DNA from: Bacteroidota bacterium
GTDB taxonomy: Bacteria > Bacteroidota > Bacteroidia > UBA4408
Length of the DNA: 64,000 nt
Direction of reading: 5' to 3'
NCBI GenBank assembly: GCA_963169745.1
Contig: CAUJCU010000009.1
Location: 124,001 to 188,000 of the forward strand
Positions 19,430-27,236 of this stretch are shown piece by piece. The notes beneath the pieces were generated by a model that was not told the DNA's origin, ran no database searches, and saw only the letters and a list, made by a program, of their open reading frames with translations. The position numbers and the translations under genes were made by a program. Every line of letters starts with the position of its first letter. The stretch's first letter is position 1.

Positions 19430-21097
19430 CTATTTAACCCACCATGTTGCCGCCAACCATTTCCAGTTAACAAAGTACAACACGGCAAAGGTAGCAAGAA
19501 AAAGGAAAGTTAGCACTAAAGTTCCAGGAGCTTCAAATCCTTTATGTTCTTTTGCTGCAGGGGCTAAAGGAGAGATAGTTAACTGCATATCTTCAGGACC
19601 ATTTACTTTAGGTCCAAAGAAAACAGATACGACAACTTGTAATACCCAAAGCAGCGCGGCCAAAAAGGCTAATACACCGCCAAGCATCATAAGTACCCAA
19701 AAGAAGTCAACAGCAGGGTTAAATGAGTGTGTAAAAGGGCCACCACTAAATGAAGAGTCCCAATGTCTGCGAGGCACTCCTAATTGCCCTAAGGCAATCA
19801 TAGAAACCGATAAGATGGCAATGCCGAAGAAGAATAACCATGGCTGAATTTGAGCCAATTTGAAAGCCACAATCTTTCTACGGAATATAAGCGGAATTAA
19901 ATAATAGGTAATACCCATAAAAGTAAGTGTAGTTCCAATAACTACAGTGCCTTTAAAGTGACCGGGAATGGCAATCGTATTATGAACAATAATATTGGTC
20001 TGCTCCATTCCAAAAATAACTCCGGTAGTACCACCAATAAATCCAAATCCTATAGCTGCCAAAACACAAGATGCAAAAGCAGGATTTGACCATGGGGCTT
20101 TTGCCAACCATTCAAACAAACCTTTATTAAATCCCCATCTGCGTTGTGCTGATTCAATAGAACTAGGAACAGCAAAGGCATGAATCATAGAAGCTAATAC
20201 AGCTAAGTACATAGCATAGGAGGTGTTCCATACTTTCCAGGCCGAACTTGTAGCAGGGTCGGTTAGTAAGTGGTGTGCAGAAGCTAAGCTAATAAATAAA
20301 ATATACAAGAAGAAAGCAGTTCTGGATACCCTTTCATTGATAGAAGTACCTCCAATAGCAAGAAACGTAGTGAGATACCAAATACTTACCATTGCGGCCA
20401 CATTTATTTGCTGTGATGAGTGACCAAGACCCCACCAAATTAGCTTGTAAACTGCAGGGTCAACCGAGTCAATAATTCCTAATGACCATAAAAATGTAGG
20501 AATATAAATAATGGCTCCCGAAGCTAGCGTAATTACTGCTAGTATGGCAGCAGTCATTAATCCATAAGTAAATAATGGAAGTGTTTCACCTACATTCTTA
20601 TCTCTTTTAGCATTTACAATGTTGGCAAAAAACAAACCCACTCCAATTAGTGCCCCAACGGCAAACAAAATAATTCCCAGATAATATAGTGGATGGGCTT
20701 TAAGAGGTACATAAGAGGTAAGCATTACATCAGCTTTACCCATAAGCACCATTACATCGGATAGAATTAAGCCGGCCACCATTAATATAAAGGTAAGCCA
20801 CCCCAGTTTAGGAGAGCAAAATTTTTGATTAAGCACTACTGTAGAACCAAAATAAAGCCCGGCTATTTCAAAAAATACAATCCAATAGATGAGTGCATTA
20901 AGTCCATGAAATGTGGTAAGACGGTAATACCATTCTGCATCCAAAAGGTGTACAGGCTGATATCGAGTAAAAATTAACAGAATTGCCGCAACAATTGCCA
21001 TTAATAGGGAAACAACAGCCATTACGGCATTTAACCTGATTAATTTTTCTGAAGTCAGGTCAACTTTAAATCCAGTTATATCGCATGTTCTAAACAT
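19430..21097 (-). CDS. haem-copper reductase subunit I, B-family, altered active site
   Basis: 555-residue catalytic subunit with about 13 membrane helices. It aligns with ba3-type cytochrome c oxidase: low-spin haem His H64 (FHGLNAL), CuB ligands H226 (LGHSSQQ) and H275/H276 (SAHHLLTDP), high-spin haem His H380 (IPGHFKG). Two key positions differ. The cross-linked tyrosine four residues after H226 is Q230, and the second low-spin haem His, normally two residues after H380 (GHFH), is K382. The lost tyrosine recalls the nitric-oxide-reductase branches of the superfamily, so O2 reduction should not be assumed. Flanked by a CuA subunit and a SCO protein; FNR-like box upstream of the operon. Confidence 0.85.
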   Translation of the reverse strand: MFRTCDITGFKVDLTSEKLIRLNAVMAVVSLLMAIVAAILLIFTRYQPVHLLDAEWYYRLTTFHGLNALIYWIVFFEIAGLYFGSTVVLNQKFCSPKLGWLTFILMVAGLILSDVMVLMGKADVMLTSYVPLKAHPLYYLGIILFAVGALIGVGLFFANIVNAKRDKNVGETLPLFTYGLMTAAILAVITLASGAIIYIPTFLWSLGIIDSVDPAVYKLIWWGLGHSSQQINVAAMVSIWYLTTFLAIGGTSINERVSRTAFFLYILFISLASAHHLLTDPATSSAWKVWNTSYAMYLAVLASMIHAFAVPSSIESAQRRWGFNKGLFEWLAKAPWSNPAFASCVLAAIGFGFIGGTTGVIFGMEQTNIIVHNTIAIPGHFKGTVVIGTTLTFMGITYYLIPLIFRRKIVAFKLAQIQPWLFFFGIAILSVSMIALGQLGVPRRHWDSSFSGGPFTHSFNPAVDFFWVLMMLGGVLAFLAALLWVLQVVVSVFFGPKVNGPEDMQLTISPLAPAAKEHKGFEAPGTLVLTFLFLATFAVLYFVNWKWLAATWWVK

Positions 21098-21106
21098 AGT
21101 TCTTTA

Positions 21107-22033
21107 TTATTTAAGTGATTTAATATAGGCAGTTACCTGCTTAATTTCATTAGGGGTAAGATTCATTTGTGCCATTGGAGTTTTCTCAAATCCAACAACA
21201 ATTTGCTTCTGTGGTTCATTAATAGATGAAGCAATGTAATCATCATTTACATCTACTTGTTTTACTTGGCCATTTTCGGTCACTTTTGCTTGCGAACCAT
21301 ATAACCCGTTAAAAGCAGGACCTATAAGCGCTGTGCCGTCTGTTTTGTGACAAGCATTACAACCTTTTAAATTATAAATTGTTTCACCTCCTTTAACAAG
21401 CTGATCCTCACTCCATGCAGATATATCTTCAGGAGCAGCAGTTTCTGTCGTTTTAGGTGGAGCGCTCATTTTGTCATAACCATATTTGGCCATATCGGCA
21501 TCGCTGTCAATAACTACAATTTTTCCAATCATGGTATGGTGCCCAATTCCACAAAATTCATTACAAATTATTTTGGCTTCACCCGATACAGTTGGCTTGA
21601 ATTTCAAAACATAATCATAGTCAGGATAAACTTGAAAATTCATATTTGAAGGTTGTAATGAAAAACCATGTACCAAATCTTTAGATGAAATATGGATATT
21701 GTACCATTCATCTTTTTTAAGTACTAATACCGGAGACCAACGCCACATTTGAGCGAGCAAAACAACATCACTGCCTGGTTCTGGTTTAACCACAGGAATT
21801 CCGTTGTCCATTCCAATCATATTCTTTTTAACGTAGGCATCGTGCAGGTTTGAAAACTCTATAGGATTTGTTTTATAAGTGGTATTTGATGGATTTTGGT
21901 TACCGACTACGTGCCACATAACCATCCATACAAAAAGAAAAATACAAACAATAAAAGATATGATAATCCACATCCTTTCATCTTTGGATACTTTTTTATT
22001 AAACCACCCTTTTTCTGGTGCTATTAATGTCAT
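21107..22033 (-). CDS. haem-copper reductase subunit II with CuA and a fused cytochrome c
   Basis: Electron-entry subunit of 308 residues. One membrane anchor (about 22-42) is followed by a periplasmic cupredoxin domain with the full CuA set H122, C157, E159, C161, H165, M168 (CNEFCGIGHHTM). A C-terminal cytochrome c domain has CNACH (C225, C228, H229) and a methionine ligand M287 or M290 in TPMAQM. The covalent cytochrome c means it need not dock a soluble cytochrome. It lies 9 bases upstream of subunit I and 18 bases after the small subunit. Confidence 0.92.
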   Translation of the reverse strand: MTLIAPEKGWFNKKVSKDERMWIIISFIVCIFLFVWMVMWHVVGNQNPSNTTYKTNPIEFSNLHDAYVKKNMIGMDNGIPVVKPEPGSDVVLLAQMWRWSPVLVLKKDEWYNIHISSKDLVHGFSLQPSNMNFQVYPDYDYVLKFKPTVSGEAKIICNEFCGIGHHTMIGKIVVIDSDADMAKYGYDKMSAPPKTTETAAPEDISAWSEDQLVKGGETIYNLKGCNACHKTDGTALIGPAFNGLYGSQAKVTENGQVKQVDVNDDYIASSINEPQKQIVVGFEKTPMAQMNLTPNEIKQVTAYIKSLK

Positions 22034-22051
22034 AATTTATTAGTTTTAGAG

Positions 22052-22240
22052 TTACTTAAGAATTGATTGTTTTACTGATTCAGGAATATTGGGTACTGTT
22101 GCAATCTCCATAATTCCCCAAATAATGTAGAAAATGGCATAGATTGTTACCCCAAGAAAGAGTAGGAGCATTACATCGTTCATTACCACTTGTAATCCCG
22201 ATGCTGGTTTTTGATCTTGATCTTGTTCTTGTTCGCTCAT
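22052..22240 (-). CDS. small one-helix membrane protein of the haem-copper operon
   Basis: 62 residues: an acidic, glutamine-rich N-terminus (EQEQDQDQ), one transmembrane helix (about 25-46), and a short tail. First gene of the operon, 18 bases before subunit II. Position and size match the accessory one-helix subunits (such as IIa) of B-family reductases, but the sequence itself is not diagnostic. The ATG at 22240 is the only reasonable start. Confidence 0.65.
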   Translation of the reverse strand: MSEQEQDQDQKPASGLQVVMNDVMLLLFLGVTIYAIFYIIWGIMEIATVPNIPESVKQSILK

Positions 22241-22289
22241 AGTGCTAAATTTTTATTGGTTAATGACTAAGGTTAATTTTATTTTATAG

Positions 22290-22297
22290 CAAGAGTA
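22290..22297 (-). promoter_or_regulatory. -7 box of the haem-copper reductase operon
   Basis: The minus strand reads TACTCTTG, one base from TAnnTTTG, 50 bases before the first start codon. The expected -33 element is poor (TAAT). The FNR-like palindrome centred at 22326.5 would then sit about 40 bases upstream of transcription start, the usual place for a class II Crp/Fnr activator that replaces a weak -33 element. Confidence 0.45.
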
Positions 22298-22317
22298 TTA
22301 TATAAAAATGGTTAATA

Positions 22318-22335
22318 TTATGATTCTAATCATAA
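22318..22335. promoter_or_regulatory. FNR/CRP-like operator palindrome
   Basis: Perfect 18-bp palindrome TTATGATTCTAATCATAA. Its core ATGAT-N4-ATCAT differs from the FNR box TTGAT-N4-ATCAA only at the outer base of each half. It lies in the gap between the leftward haem-copper operon and the rightward TauE/SafE gene, much closer to the former. Confidence 0.6.
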
Positions 22336-22588
22336 GCAGGTTTTTAAAATTTGAATCCTCTTTAAAGTATTGTATTATATGGCTTTGTAAATTAAATCGA
22401 CTTGTATTAAAGTTTATTTAAAACGGTTATAAATAAGAAATTTGAAACAGAATGATTGGGATTTGACTCTTATTATTGATTTAATTAAAATTATTATAGC
22501 TAACATTAAAGTTTATATAAAATCTGTTTATATGTATTGTATTGAATGTTTTTGTCCAGTAAAAAATAAGTACATTTAAACTAATTAT
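22336..22588. other. non-coding remainder of the divergent gap
   Basis: AT-rich, no gene. Near its right end, TACATTTA (22571-22578) preceded by TTTG (22551-22554, 16-base spacer) is a weak promoter candidate for the TauE/SafE gene. Confidence 0.4.
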
Positions 22589-23407
22589 ATGGAACAGTAC
22601 ATTGGGCTTATACCTTTAGGATTTGCTGTAGGCACTTTAGGAACACTAATTGGTGCCGGAGGAGGCTTTATTCTGGCACCTGTGCTTCTTTTGGTTTATC
22701 CGGATAAAAGCCCTGAAACAATTACGAGTATTTCATTAGCAGTTGTTTTTTTTAATGCCTTTTCGGGTTCATTAGCCTATCGCAAAATGAAACGTATAGA
22801 TTATAAATCGGGATGGCTGTTTGCTATAGCAACTGTTCCGGGAGCAATACTTGGGGCATATACTACAACTATTATCCCTCGTCAGCTTTTTAATGGAATT
22901 TTTGGAATTTTGTTAGTCCTTACTGCCCTGTTTTTAATACTTCATCCTGAAAAGAAAAACAAGAATGAAAATGATACAGATTCATTTCTTATAGCTCGTA
23001 GAATAATGGATGCAAACGGGCAGATATATACTTATAAATATAACCCCTGGCTGGGCTTTTTGTTGAGCATTGGGGTAGGTTATTTATCTAGCTTATTAGG
23101 AATAGGTGGAGGCATTATTCATGTTCCGATTTTAGTACAACTATTGAATTTTCCTACTCATATTGCAACGGCAACTTCTCATTTTATTTTGGCCATTATG
23201 GCAGGTACAGGTTCTTTGGTGCATCTTTTTCAGGGTTCTTTAACTGAAGGTATTTATCAAACAATTGCCCTTTCTGTTGGTGTTCTTTTTGGGGCTCCTT
23301 TAGGAGCACGCTTTTCCAAAAAAATTCAAGGTGTATGGATTATTCGTAGCCTAGCCATAGCTTTAGGTTTGGTTGGTTTGAGAATTTTATTGATGATATT
23401 TAAATAA
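22589..23407 (+). CDS. TauE/SafE family membrane transporter
   Basis: 272-residue membrane protein of the TauE/SafE (DUF81) family, putative exporters of sulfite or organosulfonates. It has about eight hydrophobic segments in two repeats, with the two glycine-rich repeat signatures GTLIGAGGGFILAPVLLL (about 19-36) and SLLGIGGGIIHVPILV (about 168-183). Divergent from the haem-copper operon and monocistronic. The substrate is not evident from context. Confidence 0.88.
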   Translation: MEQYIGLIPLGFAVGTLGTLIGAGGGFILAPVLLLVYPDKSPETITSISLAVVFFNAFSGSLAYRKMKRIDYKSGWLFAIATVPGAILGAYTTTIIPRQLFNGIFGILLVLTALFLILHPEKKNKNENDTDSFLIARRIMDANGQIYTYKYNPWLGFLLSIGVGYLSSLLGIGGGIIHVPILVQLLNFPTHIATATSHFILAIMAGTGSLVHLFQGSLTEGIYQTIALSVGVLFGAPLGARFSKKIQGVWIIRSLAIALGLVGLRILLMIFK

Positions 23408-23576
23408 GGGAATTTTTTTTATTAAAAACGCATCATATAAGTAATCTGTCAAAATAGTTATATAGAAATAATTACTTCACACAAGGCCCTAATTTTGGGA
23501 AGAACACGAGCTGTAACAGCCTTTATAAAGTGTAAAATATAGAAATACATTTTTATAGTGTTTCTTTAAATTAACC

Positions 23577-23891
23577 TTACTTAGTTTCATTTCCTTTCAT
23601 CAGAATTGCTTGATGAGCTATAATGGTAAAAACAAAGGACCCGTATAAAAATTCAAGATGACTGGAAAATGATTCTCGCCCATCTATGCTGTACATATCG
23701 AAACCATGAAAAGAGAAAACAATAAACTGAGGTTTGCCCTGATTATTTTTAGTTTTCTTTTTGAAAGCTTGAAATAAAAGATGGTAATTATTCCAATAAA
23801 TTCCGTTTTAAATAAAACGAAGAAGATATGAGTGTGTTATAAGGAATAATGACTTTAAACGCTTAAATATTCCACTTTTGATGAAAAGATC
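23577..23891 (-). pseudogene. decayed TMEM175 (DUF1211) family channel gene
   Basis: Three pieces of one family can be read in different frames. On the minus strand from the right: LKSLFLITHSYLLRFI, a stop, then GIYWNNYH (23781-23804), matching the family's FLSY-LSFIYVGIYWNNHH. In a second frame: RANLSLLFSLF...A, a TAG (23684-23686) where the family has Trp, then MGENHF (23666-23683), matching WANLHLLFWLS...AWMGENHF. Back in the first frame: LEFLYGSFVFTIIAHQAIL, matching ALYG...YYIL. So there are at least two frameshifts and two in-frame stops, and the N-terminal selectivity-filter part is missing. A relic of a bacterial TMEM175-like potassium channel. The rest of the gap (23408-23576, 23892-23939) holds no recognised gene. 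Confidence 0.8.
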
Positions 23892-23939
23892 TTATAGTTC
23901 AGAAGCTAATTTCAATTCACTAAATTATGAGAGTATTCC

Positions 23940-24344
23940 TTATGTGATTTTATTTATTTTTTCTGCATAAGCAATAATATGCCCATCCAGATCAGAAAAA
24001 TAACAAACCACATCGCCCCAATCTCTTTCTGCAATGGGGCTAATCAGCTTCGCGCCAGATTGAATAGCATGATTATATTCGTCATAAATATGGGATACAG
24101 TAAAGTACAATTCGCATCTTGGAATACCTACTCCCAAATCAGGATGAGGCAAAGTTTCTAATAAAATTTTGGCTATTCCCTCATTTGGCATAATACCCAA
24201 TTTAAAATTTTCGCCTAACTTAAATTCAGTCATACCCGGAACATTAAGTATAGGCTCTTGTCTAAGTAACTTAGTATAAAACAAAGTGCTCGCCTGTTGA
24301 TTGCTTACATACAATATGGTTTCAATGTGCTTAATATGATTCAT
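23940..24344 (-). CDS. VOC (glyoxalase/bleomycin-resistance) superfamily protein
   Basis: 134-residue protein with the paired beta-alpha-beta-beta-beta fold of the vicinal oxygen chelate family. N-terminal module: HIKHIETILYVSNQQASTLFY; C-terminal module: DGHIIAYAEK with a candidate metal Glu/His region, and ISPIAERDWGDVVCYFSDLDGH, typical of the family. Members include lyases, dioxygenases and drug-binding proteins; the activity cannot be named. It stands alone, next to the TMEM175 relic. Confidence 0.8.
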   Translation of the reverse strand: MNHIKHIETILYVSNQQASTLFYTKLLRQEPILNVPGMTEFKLGENFKLGIMPNEGIAKILLETLPHPDLGVGIPRCELYFTVSHIYDEYNHAIQSGAKLISPIAERDWGDVVCYFSDLDGHIIAYAEKINKIT

Positions 24345-24539
24345 TATTAATTTCGATATGGTTTTATTATATAAAAATATATACTAACTTATTCAATGAA
24401 GATACTATAAAAGCCACCAATTAATACAAATATAGGCGAAATTAGAATGACTATAATTATAAATTAGGCATACTCATAAAGTATAATAAGCTTGGGTATG
24501 AAAGAAATGCAAGATTGTAATTTCCTTATTTCTGATGTT

Positions 24540-24929
24540 TTATTTTTGAATCTTAGGAATACTCCTATAGGCAATAAAGAAAAACAGAAGGGTAACACTA
24601 ACTCTAAATAGTAAAGCATACAGGGTTTTTGTTTCATAGATGCCGCCCGAATTGATGTATATGAGTAATCTTAAAAATGTAACAATAAGTATAAAGGCAC
24701 TAAAACCTAACAATTTTGTTGTCCATGGTTTTGATTTTAAAAGTCCATATACAGAACATAGATAAATAAAACCACATAGCCAGTTTGCCCAAACAACAAA
24801 AGAGACATAATGACCTTGTTTTTCTCTTATCCCAAACCAGTCAAAAATTACAGAGCTACTCATAAACAGCGTAACAATAGCAAATGCTGATAAAATGAAT
24901 AGAGTGATATAACGAATAATATGTTTCAT
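24540..24929 (-). CDS. hypothetical four-helix membrane protein
   Basis: 129 residues with four clear hydrophobic segments (about 6-27, 42-62, 71-93 and 103-121) and a basic C-terminal tail (YRSIPKIQK). No known motif recognised. Single gene; no clear promoter found. The 195-base gap to the VOC gene is empty. Confidence 0.65.
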   Translation of the reverse strand: MKHIIRYITLFILSAFAIVTLFMSSSVIFDWFGIREKQGHYVSFVVWANWLCGFIYLCSVYGLLKSKPWTTKLLGFSAFILIVTFLRLLIYINSGGIYETKTLYALLFRVSVTLLFFFIAYRSIPKIQK

Positions 24930-24945
24930 TTTGTGAAATTTAGTT

Positions 24946-25189
24946 TTAATACCGGTTGATCATTATAGAAATAATTCCATTCTTATTTGAAAATTCAGTA
25001 ATTAGAATATCTGTTATAAGTATGAGCATAAAAATAGGAAACCAGTATATTTCCCTTTTGTAAGTTGCTTTAATGGTTTTCGAGTAATGATAAAAGAAAA
25101 TCTTGTTTTAAACAAACTCTATCAAAAATAGAAATAGAAACAAACATATAGAAATAAACATAAGTAAAATGCTTTAGCCAATCTTTCAT
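24946..25189 (-). pseudogene. possible decayed small membrane-protein gene
   Basis: An ATG at 25189 opens a 39-residue frame (MKDWLKHFTYVYFYMFVSIS...) that stops early. A second frame carries on as IKATYKREIYWFPIFMLILI... to a stop at 24946. Together they look like a two-helix membrane protein split by one frameshift. No family recognised, so this is tentative. Confidence 0.3.
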
Positions 25190-25514
25190 AGTTTGCTTAT
25201 TTCTGAAAGTATTGAGGACGTAAAACCTTTAATCGGCATATAAAATTCGTACTAAAAATTTAATATCATGTCATGAACAAACACGTCATGTTAATGCCAC
25301 AAAGGTTTAAGTAATACTTTATAAACAGCTTTTTTGCTTCTTTGCAGTTACTAATCCTTTAGCGTTAATAGTTTCAAAAACAGCAGACCTTCTCAACCTT
25401 AAAAATCGAGGATTAAACAAATCAAGCAGGATAATTGCAGTGCTCACAGGTATGTCTCTATAAAAAATGGAACAGTTACTTCTATAGCCCAACTTACAAA
25501 AACACGAACTTGGT
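25190..25514. other. gap with an ATG-less open frame
   Basis: No gene with a normal start. On the minus strand a frame without stops or ATG runs from about 25512 to a stop at 25319, including the segment LFNPRFLRLRRSAVFETINA. It may be a gene relic or a repeat; it was not assigned to a family. Confidence 0.35.
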
Positions 25515-25982
25515 TTATTTAAAATAAATAGCGTATTGTTGGTAAGACTTTTCTAATTTAGCAATAAGCTCTTTTGCTTTCTCTGAATCAGGAGCAGTTG
25601 ATAGTTCTTCTACCAATTCTAAATGAGGGTGCAACCATTTATGAAGTTCATCATGACTTTTGCCTTGCATCGTGCAGCTTTGTATTAAATGATCGTTTTG
25701 TTCAGCTACCTCTTCGGCTAACTTAGTAAAGTCAGTTCTGTTGCTTTGGATATATGCTGTTACTATTTCTTGACCTTTTAATACATAGGGTTTCATCTCA
25801 GCATTTACTTCCCACTTTTCACCATTGTTTAGTTCTATAACTTCTAATGACTCATTATGATGGTGTTCGTCAGTAACTTCTGTATCCTTTACATCTTTAG
25901 CGGCATTGTTAGTGCTATTGCCACAACTTATAGCGATGAAACTCAGTACCGATACAGCTAAAATTGATTTAAAAATATTCAT
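25515..25982 (-). CDS. histidine-containing lipoprotein, possibly metal-related
   Basis: 155 residues. Signal peptide with lipobox ending IAISCGN (lipid Cys about residue 20). The mature part has a DEHHHNE cluster just after the acidic linker, and a conserved-looking segment SCTMQGKSHDELHKWLHPHLELVEEL with one Cys and four His within about 20 residues. The helical C-terminus resembles small four-helix periplasmic proteins. The His/Cys/Met content suggests metal binding, but no family was recognised. Single gene. Confidence 0.7.
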   Translation of the reverse strand: MNIFKSILAVSVLSFIAISCGNSTNNAAKDVKDTEVTDEHHHNESLEVIELNNGEKWEVNAEMKPYVLKGQEIVTAYIQSNRTDFTKLAEEVAEQNDHLIQSCTMQGKSHDELHKWLHPHLELVEELSTAPDSEKAKELIAKLEKSYQQYAIYFK

Positions 25983-26183
25983 ATTATTTTGTGTTTAGTT
26001 TGTTATTTTCAATTATTGATAAAGTCTTTCTTTACTCATTTTAATTTTAAATTTACGAAGCACAACCCCAAATACTTACAATTCTGTAATCAGTAATATT
26101 TAGTAGCCCGAACAAGATACTATTTTTATTTTTAAAATGATAGTATTAAATTTTATGGAAGCTTTTATTTCATTTAAGTTACG

Positions 26184-26909
26184 CTAATCGTTAAGTTGTT
26201 TTCTTACATTTTTTTTCTTGTTCCATTGATATCTATGTGTCCAGTATGCCACCTTCATAGACAATATTCCTATTCCAGCACCGGTAAGAACATCGCTTAT
26301 AAAATGTCTGTTGTTTGCAACACGCAATACGCCCACCGTTCCTGCAATACTATATGACAAGTAAGGCATCCAAGGCAGTTGCTCTTTATACTCTTCAGCC
26401 AAAAAGGTAGATAAGGCAAAAGTAAAAGCAGTGTGTCCTGAAGGGAAGGAGTGAAAATTAGAATAATCGGGTCGCTCAATTTGTGTTGTATATTTTAATG
26501 TTGTTGTTATAATGGCCATACCGAGGCCACCTTTGGCCAATATGGCACTACGATTCCAAAAATCATTTTTTGACTTAATTCCGCAGGCATCAAGGCTATA
26601 AGCAATTACAACCGGACTGTATTGCAAATAGTCATCAACATGAGTTCTAAAACCTAAAAGAAGCCTGTTGCGCTCATCTCTTATATCATATTTTAATGGG
26701 CTAAAATTTAGAAACGTCCCCGAAGTGATAAATAGACCTGGAACAATAAGAGCACGAGGTTTGAATTTCGTTTTCAAAAAAAAGATACTATCTTGATTTC
26801 TTGCATCAATATCCTGAGCCACAATAAAATTCTTATATGATACTGTTTGAAAAACAATAATCAGAAAGAATAATTTTTTACTTTTTAATATGGTTAATAA
26901 CGTAAACAA
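26184..26909 (-). CDS. PAP2 superfamily phosphatase
   Basis: Membrane-associated lipid phosphatase/haloperoxidase fold, 241 residues. All three acid-phosphatase motifs are present: KYTTQIERP (KX6RP), FPSGHTAF (PSGH) and NRHFISDVLTG (the R...H...D motif with the catalytic His). An N-terminal hydrophobic segment (12-30) acts as signal or anchor; QDIDARNQDS follows a plausible cleavage site. Typical substrates are phosphatidate or undecaprenyl pyrophosphate. Which applies is unknown. Confidence 0.88.
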   Translation of the reverse strand: MFTLLTILKSKKLFFLIIVFQTVSYKNFIVAQDIDARNQDSIFFLKTKFKPRALIVPGLFITSGTFLNFSPLKYDIRDERNRLLLGFRTHVDDYLQYSPVVIAYSLDACGIKSKNDFWNRSAILAKGGLGMAIITTTLKYTTQIERPDYSNFHSFPSGHTAFTFALSTFLAEEYKEQLPWMPYLSYSIAGTVGVLRVANNRHFISDVLTGAGIGILSMKVAYWTHRYQWNKKKNVRKQLND

Positions 26910-27210
26910 ATAATATATTTTATCAGCAACAATAATACCATTTTATAGAAATAAAATAAACTTGTAAAAGAGAAATTATGTTATACTGTATTATCGTTAG
27001 CATTATTATTCTGCTCACTCTTGGCAGAACCTTTTCTCTCTTTAAAGCAGCTATGAAAAAATAAAACTACTTTATCTGTGTTATTGTATAATTCATTGTT
27101 TGCAATAGACTTTTTCGAATATTTGAGACGTGCATTAAATTATAGTTAAAAGCAAGATTCAAATTAACTTTTGTTACCAATATTGCATTAAAATAAAAAG
27201 CTTGTTTATG
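26910..27210. other. mostly empty gap with one tiny ORF
   Basis: A 28-codon plus-strand ORF (26978-27064, starting MLYCIIVSIIILLTL) would encode a single membrane helix with a basic tail. There is no clear promoter or other support, so it is noted and not called a gene. The rest is AT-rich spacer between the divergent PAP2 and TonB-receptor genes. Confidence 0.35.
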
Positions 27211-27218
27211 TAGCTTTG
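27211..27218 (+). promoter_or_regulatory. -7 box of the TonB receptor operon
   Basis: TAGCTTTG, a perfect TAnnTTTG box, 18 bases before the ATG at 27237. The -33 position reads TTAA, a weak match. Confidence 0.5.
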
Positions 27219-27236
27219 CACGCTACTTAAAGATGA

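Noticed and set aside
23408-23576. Continuation of the TMEM175 relic or another gene left of 23577
   Set aside because: No frame gives recognisable family sequence; only short open stretches were seen.
26978-27064. 28-codon single-helix ORF
   Set aside because: No promoter or known family; one hydrophobic stretch in AT-rich DNA arises easily by chance.
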